Source: Xenia sp. Carnegie-2017
Taxonomy: Eukaryota; Cnidaria; Anthozoa; Malacalcyonacea; Xeniidae
Assembly: GCF_021976095.1 (NCBI RefSeq)
Contig: NW_025813469.1
Span: 2,840,581-2,904,580 of the forward strand
DNA: 64,000 bases
Reading direction: 5' to 3'
Shown here: positions 1 through 11,794 of the stretch, one piece after another
Layout: each line of letters opens with the position of its first letter
Position numbering within the stretch: position 1 is the stretch's first letter
The notes under the pieces: model-generated
The model's input: only the letters and a program-made list of their open reading frames with translations
Databases searched by the model: none
Told to the model about the DNA's origin: nothing
Translations under genes and position numbers: made by a program

Positions 1-471
1 TTTTGAAACTGAACAACAAGATCAACTGCCATTTCTTGACATTTTACTAACAAAATCTCACGACAGCTGTACAACATCTACATACCACAAACCAACGTAC
101 ACAGGACTTCTGACGAACTATTTTAGTTTCACACCACTTTCATACAAAACCGGACTTATACGCACACTAATCGACAGAGCATACAAACTTAACAATACGA
201 ACAATGGCTTTCAACGAGACATAAAAAACATCACATCCACTCTTTTACGAAACTCTTTCCCACTTCACTTTATTAACAGAACCGTAAAACGATATCTCGA
301 CAACAAACAAAGCAACAACCTCAACCTAGACACCTCAACCTAGACACCGAAACTCCTGACACGACGATCACAACCAACACAAATGAAAATTCCAAAATAA
401 CAACTCTATACTTCAAACTACCATACATCGGACGTTACTCACGACACACACAACGCAGACTTACAAACATC

Positions 472-873
472 ATGAAACGCTTCTGTACAGATATTGACAT
501 TCGACTAATTTTCACATCATTCAAAATCAAAAACCTTTTTTCATTTAAAGACCCAATCCCTGATTCAATTAAATCTATGGTGGTATATGAATTCAATTGC
601 GCGGGATGTAATTCCCGATACATTGGCGAAACTTCGCGCCATTTATCCACCAGAATCAGGGAACATACCACAACAGACAAAAACTCTCACATCTACCGAC
701 ACCTTCTTAAATCTCACTCATGCAAAACCAACTATTCACCCTCTTGTTTCAAAATCATCGACACTGCCGACACCTCATTCACCCTTAAAATCAAAGAAGC
801 ACTCCACATTAACAAAACTAACCCTGACCTCAATGTTCAAGTTTTCAAATTCAATACAATATTTAGTTTATAA
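472..873 (+). CDS. GIY-YIG endonuclease domain of the Penelope-like element
   Basis: This is a 133-residue open frame. Residues ~22-36 form the linker (KNLFSFKDPIPDSIKS). The catalytic module follows: VVYEFNCAGC, then the GIY-YIG second half RYIGETSRHLSTRIREH with the Tyr-Ile-Gly and the catalytic Arg, and further on a conserved His/Lys-rich helix. The Cys pair in NCAGC is typical of Penelope endonucleases. The ATG at 472 is simply the first in-frame one; in an intact element this would be the C-terminal domain of a larger RT protein, not a separate gene. It belongs to the mobile element and has no host role visible here. Confidence 0.7.
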   Translation: MKRFCTDIDIRLIFTSFKIKNLFSFKDPIPDSIKSMVVYEFNCAGCNSRYIGETSRHLSTRIREHTTTDKNSHIYRHLLKSHSCKTNYSPSCFKIIDTADTSFTLKIKEALHINKTNPDLNVQVFKFNTIFSL

Positions 874-984
874 TACGCTCGGACGCTCCTCATTATATTA
901 TCTTATTTCCTTTTTATTGTTCTAATTTATGTATCATATTACTTTTATATAAACCCTGTATCACCTATTATTTCATTCATACTG

Positions 985-1012
985 AAGATGACATCATGAG
1001 ATGTCGAAACAT
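985..1012 (+). other. Hairpin in the Penelope 3' tail
   Basis: GACATC (990-995), loop ATGA and GATGTC (1000-1005) form a perfect 6-bp stem, preceded by CTGAAGAT and followed directly by GAAAC. Penelope-like elements often carry hammerhead ribozymes in their terminal repeats. The CTGA...stem...GAAA order is reminiscent of that core, but it does not match the CTGATGA consensus, so a ribozyme is only a possibility. Confidence 0.3.
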
Positions 1013-1060
1013 GTCTATTTTCAAAAAAGTTGTCGTTTATATTAAATGTGTATTAATGTA

Positions 1061-1374
1061 ATAATTTTGCAATGTTTAATCTGAGCTCAATGTCCATTTT
1101 CCTAAAGAGTTTTTTCTTGAGGCCTTGATTCCAAACAATTATACAATAAATATGCATCATACAATATAAAATATGAAAAAATGACCAATCACTTGCAAAA
1201 TATTAAAATAATGGATTATGCTGCACAACTTACACAAGGGCAAATACTAAGCAAGCAAAATGAATTGAATTGCATGACAGGAAACAACGGCTCAAACTCA
1301 ATTTTTGTACCCTTTGTTAACTTAGTTTGCAATATACTTCGAGAAAGGTAGAGTTTGTTCCTGTTTTAAATAGT
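1061..1374. repeat. Left end of the repeat unit, copy A
   Basis: Non-coding AT-rich DNA that matches 34,085-34,390 with many small differences; for example, both read ttgcaatgtttaat, then a aagagttttttcttgaggc stretch and later gcaagcaaa. No gene is visible in it. Confidence 0.6.
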
Positions 1375-1662
1375 AGTGGAGCAAACTTTTTATCTGAAAT
1401 CAAGCCAATTTTTGTTTATAGTGGAGCAAATTTTTTATATGAAATCAAGCCAATTTTTGTTTATAGTGGAGCAAATTTTTTATCTGAATTCAAGCCAATT
1501 TTTGTTTATAGTGGAGCAAATTTTTTATCTGAAATCAAGCCAATTTTTGTTTATAGTGGAGCAAATTTTTTATCTGAAATCGAGCCAATTTTTGTTTGTA
1601 GTGGAGCAAATTTTTTATCTGAAATCGGGCCAGTTTTTGTTTATAGTGGAGCAAATTTCTGA
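1375..1662. repeat. 45-bp minisatellite, about 6.4 copies
   Basis: Units of 45 bp begin GTGGAGCAAA and contain CCAATTTTTGTTTATA, with a few substitutions between units. Because 45 is divisible by three, two overlapping forward frames stay open through the array and give repeating SGANFLSEIKPIFVY-like peptides. I do not read this as a protein. The matching place in unit C (about 34,395-34,480) has only about two decayed units and no sustained frame. Confidence 0.9.
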
Positions 1663-3700
1663 TATTAAGTGCATCTAAATTTTCCTTTACAGTGGAACCA
1701 CAGCAAAAAGTAAACGTTTCATTAATAGTACAGTCAATTTACAATCTTAAATGTACTCAGTGAAACACATTGCTTTGTATTTTTCAAAAAAAATGAAGAG
1801 CTTTTTGACTAAATTGTGCTCTATTTGGAAAAATTTACAACCATTCTCTTGAGATTTATCAAACAATGTTGCTCACTCACATCGGCTGGTACTCGCAATA
1901 ACACTGACAAAAAATTCTTTTGTAAAATACCACCAACATGGCTGAAGTGCAAGTCAAGAATAAATACACAACAAACATTAAATTCAACCCGTAATTTACT
2001 ATAAATAACGAGATCTACAGTTTGTGTACATCTACCCATATTTCGCCATGCAATAATCAATTGCACGTAGTAGCAAAACTAAATATGTGCAACAGAACAG
2101 TAGACGCAATCTTTGTACGACAAAATGGCAGTATTGCAACCTGTAAGCGTCTGTAGTTGACACAATATTACAAGTTTGATGACAAGAACATGTTTTACTT
2201 CTATAAATCACAGCCTCTCACCTTATTAAAAACAATCTTTAATAAAAAATGAGTGGTTTACCACAACCAAATGAATGGTTCGTCCTTTCTTATAAATCTC
2301 AGTACGAATCCATCATGACACTTTGAACGCACGTAGAATATGGTGTAGAATTACTAGAATATGAGAATTGTAGATTTCAGTGTTTCCACATCCCACAAGG
2401 CATCTTCCATCTTCGAAATGTTCGAACCAGTGGTTCGAACTTCGAAAGTAAGTTCTCCCAACTTTTTTTTATAAATTTTTTATCTTTAACCGAGGACTTG
2501 AGGGTTGGGTTGAATGATTTCACAATTCAATAAGTATTTGGAATTATCAAACGTTGTGTACAATGTCTTTTTTGGGTTACAACTTTCGTATTGGTTAAAC
2601 ATTTACACTTGGTAGGGTATCATCCAGGCCTTTTCAAGGGTTTTTTCGTACCTTCAGTTATCCTTTTAAGTCTTGAACATTTTGACGTTGAACTGACAAC
2701 AGAGGCTTCGGAAGCTTTCAAAAGTTGTGGGTGTTCCATATTTGTCATGTTATAACGTAAGAAACTTAGAATAGCAATAAAACTGTTTCATATTAGTTAT
2801 TTTCAATCGTTTTTTCTTCTTTTCCGAGTAAGCATTTAAAAAATCCTCCAAAATTCACGTTGTTGTGTTTCATTACACACGATTGACTCGCACATTTTGC
2901 CGATGTTTATCCCATTAAAATTCTCTGGTTCTTGGTGCCCGTTCTATTATTCGAAATTTTGGAACACCTATTCAAGCGAGAAGCTAAATTTGTGGGTATC
3001 CTTCCTGTAAGTTACACCTAAACTACAAAAATTGTGCGTTTTCAGACATCTACGGCTTCCCAAGCATTGCTGACAGAATCCTGAAATTGACGTGGACAAT
3101 GTTGTAGCCAGCCCACAAGTTTGGTCGTGCTATCATGGTTATGTATTCTTTCTCTTCCAATTAAAATATCTTTATAAATTCGAAGCAATATTCAATTGCA
3201 AAATGTAGTTATACGAAACGGGAAATTTAGGCTCCTTGCAGACTGCAAAAAAACAAACAGTGAAGGATCACGCCAAACAAGTTTTGCCATGAGTGCTTTC
3301 GTCCATTAGAGCGGCTCACTTTTCTAAATGATTGCAAGAAAAAATTAAATATAACGGATTATATTTCAAAGAAAATTTCTTTGATATTATGCAGCTGACA
3401 TGAAGTATCAGATTACTCATCATGGTAGTCGGTAATGCTCACCATGGCACCAAGGGTAATATTTCTTGTGACATTTTGACACAGTTATTAGTTCATGACA
3501 GTATGCGAATTTATTTTCTTTACTACGAAAGAAAAGGGTCATTTTAACTCTTTCTGTTCATGGCAATACTACACAAATGTAAGCATTGCGCGTACCTACT
3601 TTTGTATTATTATGTAATACTTTACCGAAAGATTTGGTCTATAGAGTTTTGAACACGGGAAGGTAATGGACGGGAAAAATGTTTACGAGCAAATGAGTGA
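1663..3700. repeat. Left non-coding block of the repeat unit, copy A
   Basis: From about 1,690 to 2,280 this matches 34,490-34,870. From about 2,380 to 3,650 it matches 21,100-22,570 and 34,960-36,890. Landmarks include ATCTTCGAAATGTTCGAAC, TTGGGTTACAACTTTCGTAT and GACATTTTGACGTTGA. Some frames keep similar peptides across copies, such as LWMSFLQ and HPDIQS, so an old gene relic is possible, but I cannot name it. At about 3,100 the sequence TGTAGCCAGCCCACAAGTTT resembles one end of the 150-bp palindromic element at 52.45 kb. Confidence 0.6.
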
Positions 3701-3720
3701 ACTGTAATATCGTATAGAAT

Positions 3721-4092
3721 ATGGCATATCATGCTGGTCCAACTGTGTTTTTTCTAGATGAACTGGTGTCACTGTTGTCACTAGTTATTTTCAAAATTTC
3801 TACTATGAGTTACTCGAAACGAGCACCAATTCGTGCCTCAATTTCTTTTCAAAGCGAAGGAGGCAGTTTTGAATTTTCTCTTTCTTGTGACAGAGTTGAA
3901 GCAAGCAAGATTTTTGATGCCGCTGTATCTTTGGCCAACCTTTATTTGACAAATAAACTGATAGCCTTTAGCCTCAAGAAAATCGTTGAAATCGCTTTAG
4001 GTAATCATTTAACGAAAGCTTTTTTATTAGCGAAAACAACTATTAACCAAAGTTTACTTTTATTCGTTTCAATTTTGTTGAGACTGCCATAA
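3721..4092 (+). CDS. Unrecognised open frame, possible exon
   Basis: This is a 123-codon open frame in a segment found only once in the window. The stretch from the Met at about 3,805 (MSYSKRAPIRASISFQSEGG) to IVEIALG is less AT-biased than its surroundings. It is followed by a plausible splice donor (TTTAG|GTAATC, about 4,000), so it could be a coding exon ending there rather than at the stop. I recognise no domain and see no partner exon. It may equally be a chance frame. Confidence 0.2.
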   Translation: MAYHAGPTVFFLDELVSLLSLVIFKISTMSYSKRAPIRASISFQSEGGSFEFSLSCDRVEASKIFDAAVSLANLYLTNKLIAFSLKKIVEIALGNHLTKAFLLAKTTINQSLLLFVSILLRLP

Positions 4093-5058
4093 TTAAAACC
4101 ATTTCATAGTTTCAAACGTTTTGACTTATTTGTGACGTGTGCATTATGATACCTGGAATAACGTGCTCAATTTGGAATAATTAATGTTCATGAACACAAA
4201 CTCGGCATTTACTTGATGTTATACTCAATGTGAAACACAAGAAGCAACAAAAATTATTCACGAAAGTCATGACTTACTTTCTACAAATTTAAGAGCTTAT
4301 GAAGCAACGATGCACTGCGTAGTGCGTATGTAGCTATGAAGCCAAGTACCACGAATAATTATAGTATCACCTTTCGTAGTTACGTCTTTAGTCATACGCA
4401 GACGACACAGAGTAGTAAAATATATTTCCTTTTTGTAAAATGGACGGGTATTGATTCTGCAATTGTAATAGCCGTTCCTATTGTATAGTAGATAAATGAC
4501 TCGCCCAGCATCAAATGGCCTAGCCATTTATTTTTCGCTAGCTAAACCACTGATTACCGTAACACCGAAAGCATAGAGAGCTTAGATTTTGTGGCTTGCT
4601 TTTGATGTTAATATATTATAATTGTGAATAAAGTTTTATTACTTAAAAGCAGCGTCGCAGCGATTATCCATCACACTGTATCATCATAACATTGATAGAT
4701 ACATGTGGGTAGTCCGTCCAATACATGCATGGCTACAAAACAAAGTAGATTAATGAACACAGTTGAAAAAATATCATTATATGATATTACCTACATCAAA
4801 CCTGTAAATGGTTTGTGTTTTGTGCTCATAAAAATGAGCTATGTGCTCAATATTCAGTCAAGTGACCGAATAATTCTCTAAATCTTTCTATTTATGCCTT
4901 AACTCGTTTTAACGCCCTCCCTTAGATTACATGTCACGTGACTGTGCTCACATGGAGGAAAGTGAATTCCTTAAAGATTCCTTAAAACGCATTGATTATA
5001 AAAAAGTGACTAAAAAGTCACTGACACTTGTCAAGTCGTGCTTTCATATACATCGTTA
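4093..5058. other. No recognisable feature
   Basis: AT-rich, single-copy within this window. Short open frames here have no coding character that I can see. Confidence 0.5.
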
Positions 5059-5232
5059 GTTAAATTAGAAATCTGACATCAAAACTGATAAAACCTATGA
5101 AATAAATTACATTTATGATTTTAAATTGAGGGCGGCTTTAGCATGGTTAAATTAGAAATCTGACATCAATACTGATAAAACCTATGAAATAAATTACATT
5201 TATGATTTTAAATTGAGGGCGGCTTTAGCATG
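5059..5232. repeat. 87-bp tandem duplication
   Basis: The segment 5,059-5,145, beginning GTTAAATTAGAAATCTGACA, is repeated at once at 5,146-5,232 with a single visible difference (caaaactg versus caatactg). It is therefore recent. It has no coding content. Confidence 0.95.
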
Positions 5233-6190
5233 GAACCACGAGAACAGCATGCACCCCAATGTGCCCCATTTATCAATCATTAAATTACATTGCAATGCAC
5301 CCTTCGGTCCTTCGTTAGAGAGTGATAATAACTTATCATTGCCGCCATCTTGGATTATCATTACTAAGTTTGTTGTGTGATATTAAAGTGCCATTCCGCA
5401 TGTTAAACATTGACTTCGAGATAGCTGCATGTCATTAACATACGTACATATGTTATTTAAGATTTTGGCTTAGGGTTTACCCACCCGAAACAAAAAATTA
5501 TAAATATTTGCTATATGTTCATTCCCTAACGAAGTAATGTGTGAAACAACTTTCAGTCAATTTACTAAATTTATTAAAAACCAAACTGTAAGATTGGACA
5601 CATGACTTTAGCCGTGACACCACTGAGATTTTCACAGATCTTATAGAAACGATCAACGCACTTCTACAAAAGGAAAATAAAGTGTTAAGATCAAATCCAA
5701 ATCTTTTTCAGACGTACAATTCACAAAGAATGGCGATATAAACACAGTTTATCTTTAAAAACAACACGAAGCAAAAATTAACGAAATAAACAGGAAATAT
5801 AACACCAGCTTAAGTGAGTTCAAATATCGATATAATCAATGCAACAAATCATTGTTAAAAAATGATATTGGACAGATATGTTCTTCAAGAAATAAATTGT
5901 AGTCAATTAGTGGCAATAAATTAGGTCCGTTGAAATCATTGTAGTAACTGAAAATTTAACCCTACAATGAGTGGTATCCCATCACTGCACACACAATTTC
6001 CGAAACCATATTGTTCACGACAACACTATGTATACGACAATACTTTACACGCTAGAAATACAACGTTTAGTCAAGAATATGGCTGTTATACTAAATTCTA
6101 TTGTATTCTACTTAAAATCAGATGCGGATTCAAAATTAAGAATCAATAATTCTAAGCAAGAATAAAGAACGCTTGATTTTTGCATTAAAT
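5233..6190. other. No recognisable feature
   Basis: AT-rich, single-copy within this window, with no gene, RNA or mobile element that I can support. Two overlapping short frames near 5,967-6,165 look like chance. Confidence 0.5.
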
Positions 6191-6207
6191 TAAAATATCT
6201 CACTCAC

Positions 6208-7012
6208 CTCCATCAGGTGAAACATCAACTCTGACGATACCACGTCCACCACCACTCCAAGCATAACCTTTGACAGTAAACTGGTCAGTTCCCTCCTCGA
6301 GCAAAGCACCGTTTACTGGCTCACATATGGCAGACTGCACGCGTAGATCTTGTATTGATGGCATGGTAGTAAAGTCTACTGTTTTCTTGTTTGTACTGGG
6401 AGAGAATCCTTTGTAATTGTTGCGTTGCCAATGACAACGACTTTCTTCGTCCGCTATCACAATCTTACTCAACCATTTCACTTGGCGAGCACCTACAACA
6501 CCGGGTATTATGATCTGAACGGGATATCATCGCAAAGGCTATCAACACATCACTGCTAGGATCCAGAGCCTTGCCAAACAATATGGAGGCACCATACGGA
6601 GCTTTTGAAACGTCCATATCCAAACCTTCAAACTGTATATGTTTACCAGTGTAGTCTCTTTTTTTATGAAAACCAGCCGCCATTAAAACATCCCTTAAAT
6701 TGACTCCAGTCCACTTCGCGTTTCCAATAGCACCTTCAGCTCAAGTCAAACCTTTAACTTTTTTAATACCATTCCTTTCCTCTCGTCTATTTCTCACGCA
6801 TCGAATCGCCACGGTCAGAGTATGTTGCTCAAACTTTGTTTTTAGTTCTTCAAGATCAAAATCAACTGGTTTCACAGCGTTCTAGAGATTGATCTGCAGT
6901 CAGTAAGTCTTCGGATCGACCTCGGGAACTAGGATGTGATTTCAGACGTAGAACAGCGTGTTAGAGGTAATGATACTGTCCCCCAGTGAGGAGAGTGGTG
7001 TTTCTGCTTTGA
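6208..7012 (-). pseudogene. SUOX: Sulfite oxidase relic A (molybdenum-cofactor domain)
   Basis: On the minus strand this encodes remnants of animal sulfite oxidase, the mitochondrial intermembrane-space enzyme that turns sulfite into sulfate. Recognisable pieces are LGDSIITSNTLFYV, VDFDLEELKTKFEQHT, IRCVRNRRE (normally QCAGNRR, holding the Cys that binds molybdenum), [38 protein letters not shown] and [11 protein letters not shown]. It ends at a splice donor (GGAG|GTGAGT at 6,208/6,207). It carries frameshifts, a stop-bearing stretch and a deletion between two nearby GGATATCCC copies around 6,527. The cytochrome b5 exon and the C-terminal exons are absent. Relative to units B and C it lies on the other side of the left non-coding block. 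Confidence 0.9.
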
Positions 7013-7941
7013 ACAAGTACAAATGACAAGTTGTTGACGATATAAGCACATAGCAAATATTGTTTTCAGTCACAATGACAATGAATTTGTTGCTAAAATT
7101 CGGGAGGAATTCTAAGGAATTCATTTTTCATGATTTAAGCACATAAGAATATTCATGCAATCTAAGCGAGGAAGTTGGGCAAATGCAGAAAGGGTTACGA
7201 GAGTGAGTTTACTCAACAGTGAGTGCAAAGCATATTTCTAAATCTAAATAAAAGCTACCCACTTGTACGTACTGCGTAACTATTTTTTGTATTGCAACTG
7301 TTAATTACATTTTAAATGTATTGTATTGTATTCAACCGTTTTTCTCATTCATCAGCTCTTCGAAATAGTCTTTCTATCTTCCTGTGATAATTCCGATATT
7401 TTTAAAATCATCGTCAATAACACCCTAATCTACTGCATACCTTTTCATTTCTATTCTCTGCTATAGTATGAATCTGCATAAGTAGTTCTCTTTACAGTAG
7501 TGTCCACTTCATCATACAAATCATCTTATGTATGCCCTTTGCTATGCATTTACAATATGCTCTAAATTCCTGTGCTAATTTCTAAAGTGCTCTAGCATCC
7601 CATTTCTTGTTTAATCTGTTTTTTCTCTGCTTTTCTGCACGTGATTATTTCATCAAGTTTTAGTTTTTGTACGACGGCACTCTCTCAGATCACGTGTTGT
7701 ATTCTAGTCATCGGACAGCACATTTTGTTCACCCCCACCAGTCACTGAACTCCTCATATTACATTATTTAAATAAGATGTAATCCACCTTTGTTCTCCTA
7801 CATAAACAAGAATTTGGACTGAATGCAATGTTCTCGCTAAAAGTCTCCAATTTAAAATATCCTCTTCACTTTATAAAACATGTATCATGAAAATGTTTCA
7901 TTTACCAAGATTATTATAAACAGATATTATATTGAACGTTA
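7013..7941. repeat. Unit spacer, copy A
   Basis: From about 7,040 it matches 37,105-38,000, and from about 7,395 it also matches 22,670-23,220, at high identity. It contains no gene. Shared landmarks are CATCAAGTTTTAGTTTTTGT and CATAAACAAGAATTTGGACT. Confidence 0.7.
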
Positions 7942-9003
7942 ACATTTACATGAGAATTGCAGCTGCATAGACAAAAAAATACCTGGAAGAGATACGACGT
8001 GGCATATAAACACAGATTGAACTAAAATACCCTTGTGAAATACCTTGTGTTCAATTAAGGAATTTTAAAATATAAACGGCGAAAGTGGTTCGAATAAATT
8101 AAAGATTTTAATGCATCTATGATTTAACAATATTGACATGAATTGTGTCGATAATGGCAAATTGTTAAGATGAAAGGTAAAAAACATTAACTTTCGCTAT
8201 AAGTGTTGCATGACCAAATTAAAAAGTAAAGTGAATAAGTGGTGTAAACAAATTTAATTCAGTGTTTGATGAAAAATAAGGAAATGTTGTTTCTCCTTTC
8301 TGATGAGAAACATATTTCAAGTTTTTCTCATGCTTATATTGTGCAATTTATATTTATAAATCAAAGTGAACGCTTGTTATACATTCATTCATTCTATTAA
8401 GCTAAAGTCTGAACGATAGCCATAAATCATAATATAGATATTTGCACAAGAGTCTATATAATGCCGCTGCACATTTACATGAGAATTGCAGCTGCGTAGA
8501 CAAAAAAAATACCAAGAAGAGATACAACGTGGCATATAAACACAGATTGAACTGAAATACCGTTGTGAAACATCTCGCGTTCAATTAAAGAATTTCAAAA
8601 TATAAATGGCGAAAGTGGATTCGAATAAATTAGAGATTTTTATGCATTTATGATTTAACGATATCGACATGCATTGTGTCGATAATGGCAAAATTGTTAA
8701 GGTGAAAGGTTAAAAACAGTAACTTTCGCTGTAAGTGTTGCATAACCAAATTAAAAGGTAAAGTGGATAAGTGGTGTAAACAAAATTTAATTCAATGTTT
8801 GAAGTAAAATAAGGAAATGTTGTTTCTCCTTTCTGATGAGAAATATATTTCAGGTTTTTGTCATGTTTATATTGTGTAATTTATATTTATATAATAAAAT
8901 TGAACGCTTTTAACACACTGATTCATTCTATTAAGCTAAAGTCTGAACGATAGCCATAAATCATACAGGAGATATATGCACAAGAGTCTATATAATGCCG
9001 CTG
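7942..9003. repeat. 529-bp tandem duplication inside unit A
   Basis: Two head-to-tail copies, 7,942-8,470 and 8,471-9,003, each begin ACATTTACATGAGAATTGCA and end at the AATGCCGCTG stretch. Units B (23,225-23,740) and C (38,010-38,537) have one copy. A diverged relative lies near 62,085. It is non-coding; the minus-strand frames within it are chance. Confidence 0.85.
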
Positions 9004-11794
9004 TACATTTACATAAGAAATGGAGAAGTTCATTGTAGATATGCAATTTAGAAATGACATCTCATACTAATTTTACATGCAGAGATGTAAAAATAAAATT
9101 TCATTTCTACGAGTTCTCCTCCATGCTATTCTCTCTCACAATGCCGCAAATATTTAAGAATTTGAGCGAAAGGGCTGGAAAATTCTTTATTTGGTGTTAT
9201 GAAATGCAAACAAACCAGGCGAAATGTTTCACCATAAAGTAATTGTAAATACAAACTGTTGTGTAGTTAATAAGTCTTTCATAAATGTGTATTATCTGTA
9301 ATCCAATACATAAGATTGAATATATTAAGAAAATATCTGAAAAATGTTTGAATTCCAAATCTTTTCATGTTTTTATTATTGTATACTGAAAAATTTAATT
9401 ACATCCGATGCTCTAAAAAAGCTTTTATCCATTGAATTTGTCTTGCAGTGCATTGAATTGCAATAATTTGTATTTGTATAGTATCACTGTATATTGAAAC
9501 ACAACGGCAGTACTCACCCACTGTGTTTTATAATTACATTGCTCCAATGATGACTTTGCGAAATTTTAGTAATTTAACTAATGTAAACATTGTATGCAAC
9601 ATTAGAAACGCGGAGTTTTTAGGTTTATCTACTGATCATATTTGACAACAAACGTATCAACCAAATTTTTTAAGACAACCAATTAACGACGAGAAAAGAT
9701 AAGGGAAGATTTCAATTCTTTGAGGTAATTACTCAGATTGAAAATCTCGGTTTAAAGTATGTGAATACATATATTCAAAACTATTTCTTTGTATTTAACA
9801 ATTTTATATTGATCTTATCGCGTTACTTAAAGCAATAATAGAGTCTGAGATAAGAGGCCCTGAAATAAATATATCTACGTTTGACATACACATTAATTTT
9901 GTCATGGCATAGTTAAATTGAAGAAATAGAACTCAATATTTGAATAATTATATATTTACATTGTATTTTATGGCGTTTCATTTGGTGATTAGTTAGCATA
10001 ATTAGTCCTTTATGTTGAAATTAGACCTCTTTTCATAACTGTTTTGATCTGCTTCGAACAGAAAACTTTGTACACATTAAGAGTTGCATTCATATACAGC
10101 TTTCGTTAAATTTAACATTTCTTGAATTGAAAAACTGATGTCGTGATATTTTCTGGCATCTAGCTACACCGCCTCATACTTAAAATTGCACTCGTAGATT
10201 TCATTGTCTAAAACTTTAACATAAGAATTATAGTAACATTTATTAAATAAATCATTACTTATAGAAAAGAGAGAAGACGTAAGGGAAACCCATATTGCAC
10301 AGAAACTGAATCATATATGATTTTTAGCCTTACTTTGACTGTGTTTATGCAATTTGGAAAAGTTCTTTGAAAAAAAACATGACAAAAAATTTTTGGGGAG
10401 CAAATAGTTGTGCTTTGGTTTAAACGTAGAGATTATAAATAATACTAAAGGTGGCGTATTGTCTGTACTCTTAAGATTAATAGGCGTTTTTTTATTTGGG
10501 GGAGGTGCCGATTTCGGCATGTCAAATTATAGTGGCGGACTAGCTAGTATGATTTGTTTTGAATAATATAAAGCTATTCATCGAATATATTATGTGTGTA
10601 AGTATCATATTTACATCAATTTGTTGAATTATATTCTTCTTTTTATCGTGATCATCAATGACTTATTAATGGTGCTTAAACCACCTTTGTGTTGTTAACA
10701 ACTTTCATAGTTGCAAGTACTATTAGCTACCAAAAGACAATTGGGCGTAATGCCTTTGCGTATTTCGGTTTGAATATCAAACATTTCAAATTGTATTCAG
10801 GCTTTGTTAGCAATATTTACAAATGAATTTATCTTTAAACTTCCAATTATGTAAAAGTTCAAATTTTTACAAAAGATTTTTCTGCCCTGCCAAGCTAATT
10901 AAGAAGATCTTTTGCCTAATTCAAAAACAAAGAGGTTACAAACTACTTATGTATTTAAAATCTACACCGGAGAAATGTTGAAAATGCAAATACTTGGTTA
11001 GTAAAAAATTCATCACTGTACACATTCATACCAGCTTCATTCAGTCCTGACAAGATTGTATTTAGTTGATTTAGTACAATCAACCTCTTATTCTCTTCCT
11101 CCAGCATTTGTACTTTCTCTGCAACATTGCTTTACACTTTTTATATCGTGAGATCAACTTCTGAGGGCATTTAATCCTTTTCTTCGACTTCGAGCAGTGC
11201 ATGATGTGAAAGAAATGCGATCATTGTTCATTAAAAGAGGGTCATCAACATGTAAATCAAAATCAATTGCAGTCCCACTTGTTGTTCCAAGTTCGGTCTT
11301 TTAATAAGAAAACGCGAAATTTTGAGAAGACAGTCTTTTGAAGTGACGCACAATCTTAAAACAATTATCAGTAGCTATAAATATAACAGGAATTTCAAAT
11401 GTGTGGAATTCGTTGTTTTGACAAAACTATCAATTAACTCACCGCGGCAAAATTTCTATTGAAGTATCAATTTTCATGCAATCAATCACATTTGCCATTT
11501 TTAGATTTTTGCTTAAGAGAAAATCAAAGAAAATCTACAAATCTTGTGTATTTCAATAGATTCCAGTTTTGATACACATTAACTGTAAGCCTACACACAG
11601 TCATTTGTTAGCTGCACAAAATGCACGTGCATTTTTTCTACCAAAATGTGCGAGTTAGAGAATTTCACGTAGAGTTACTTGACGAGAATTTGAAAAGAAT
11701 CAATTGAGAGAAAACTAGATAACTTTTATAAACATTCATCGGTATGTCGTGTAGCTAAAATCATGCATTCAATATTCATATTGAAACGTTGTTA
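9004..11794. repeat. Upstream spacer of gene copy 1
   Basis: Non-coding. It aligns with 23,741-25,729 and 38,538-40,574, the regions upstream of gene copies 2 and 3. About 490 bp at roughly 10,547-11,033 are present only here; B and C read straight from CTAGCTAGTAT to CAGCTTCA. The part at 9,400-9,600 is also a diverged paralogue of 15,190-15,370 downstream of the gene, which points to an older internal duplication. Confidence 0.7.

Larger units (their letters stand above)
1..1060 (+). mobile_element. Penelope-like retroelement, 3' part (RT C-terminus, GIY-YIG endonuclease, 3' tail)
   Basis: The first ~340 bases encode a stretch of the kind that closes Penelope-like reverse transcriptases (LPFLDILLTK, then TYHKPTYTGLL and a basic IRTLIDRAYKL segment). 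A GIY-YIG endonuclease region follows, then an AT-rich 3' tail ending near 1,060. Penelope-like elements use this RT plus GIY-YIG pair for target-primed insertion. The element starts outside the window, and its reading frame looks broken at least once, so it is probably inactive. Short reverse-orientation copies of the same 3' tail recur at about 16.4, 30.4, 45.3, 48.6 and 49.2 kb. The family identification is strong; the clade is not resolved. Confidence 0.8.

Noticed and set aside
1375-1662. Regularly spaced repeats as a possible CRISPR array
   Set aside because: The units are contiguous with no unique spacers, and the DNA is eukaryotic.
1327-1678. Two overlapping frames of 100-111 codons with repeated SGANFLSEIKPIFVY-like units
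   Set aside because: They are a by-product of a 45-bp minisatellite. The unit C counterpart has no comparable frame.
4297-4527. 76-codon minus-strand frame
   Set aside because: No recognisable domain, no copy elsewhere, and typical chance composition.
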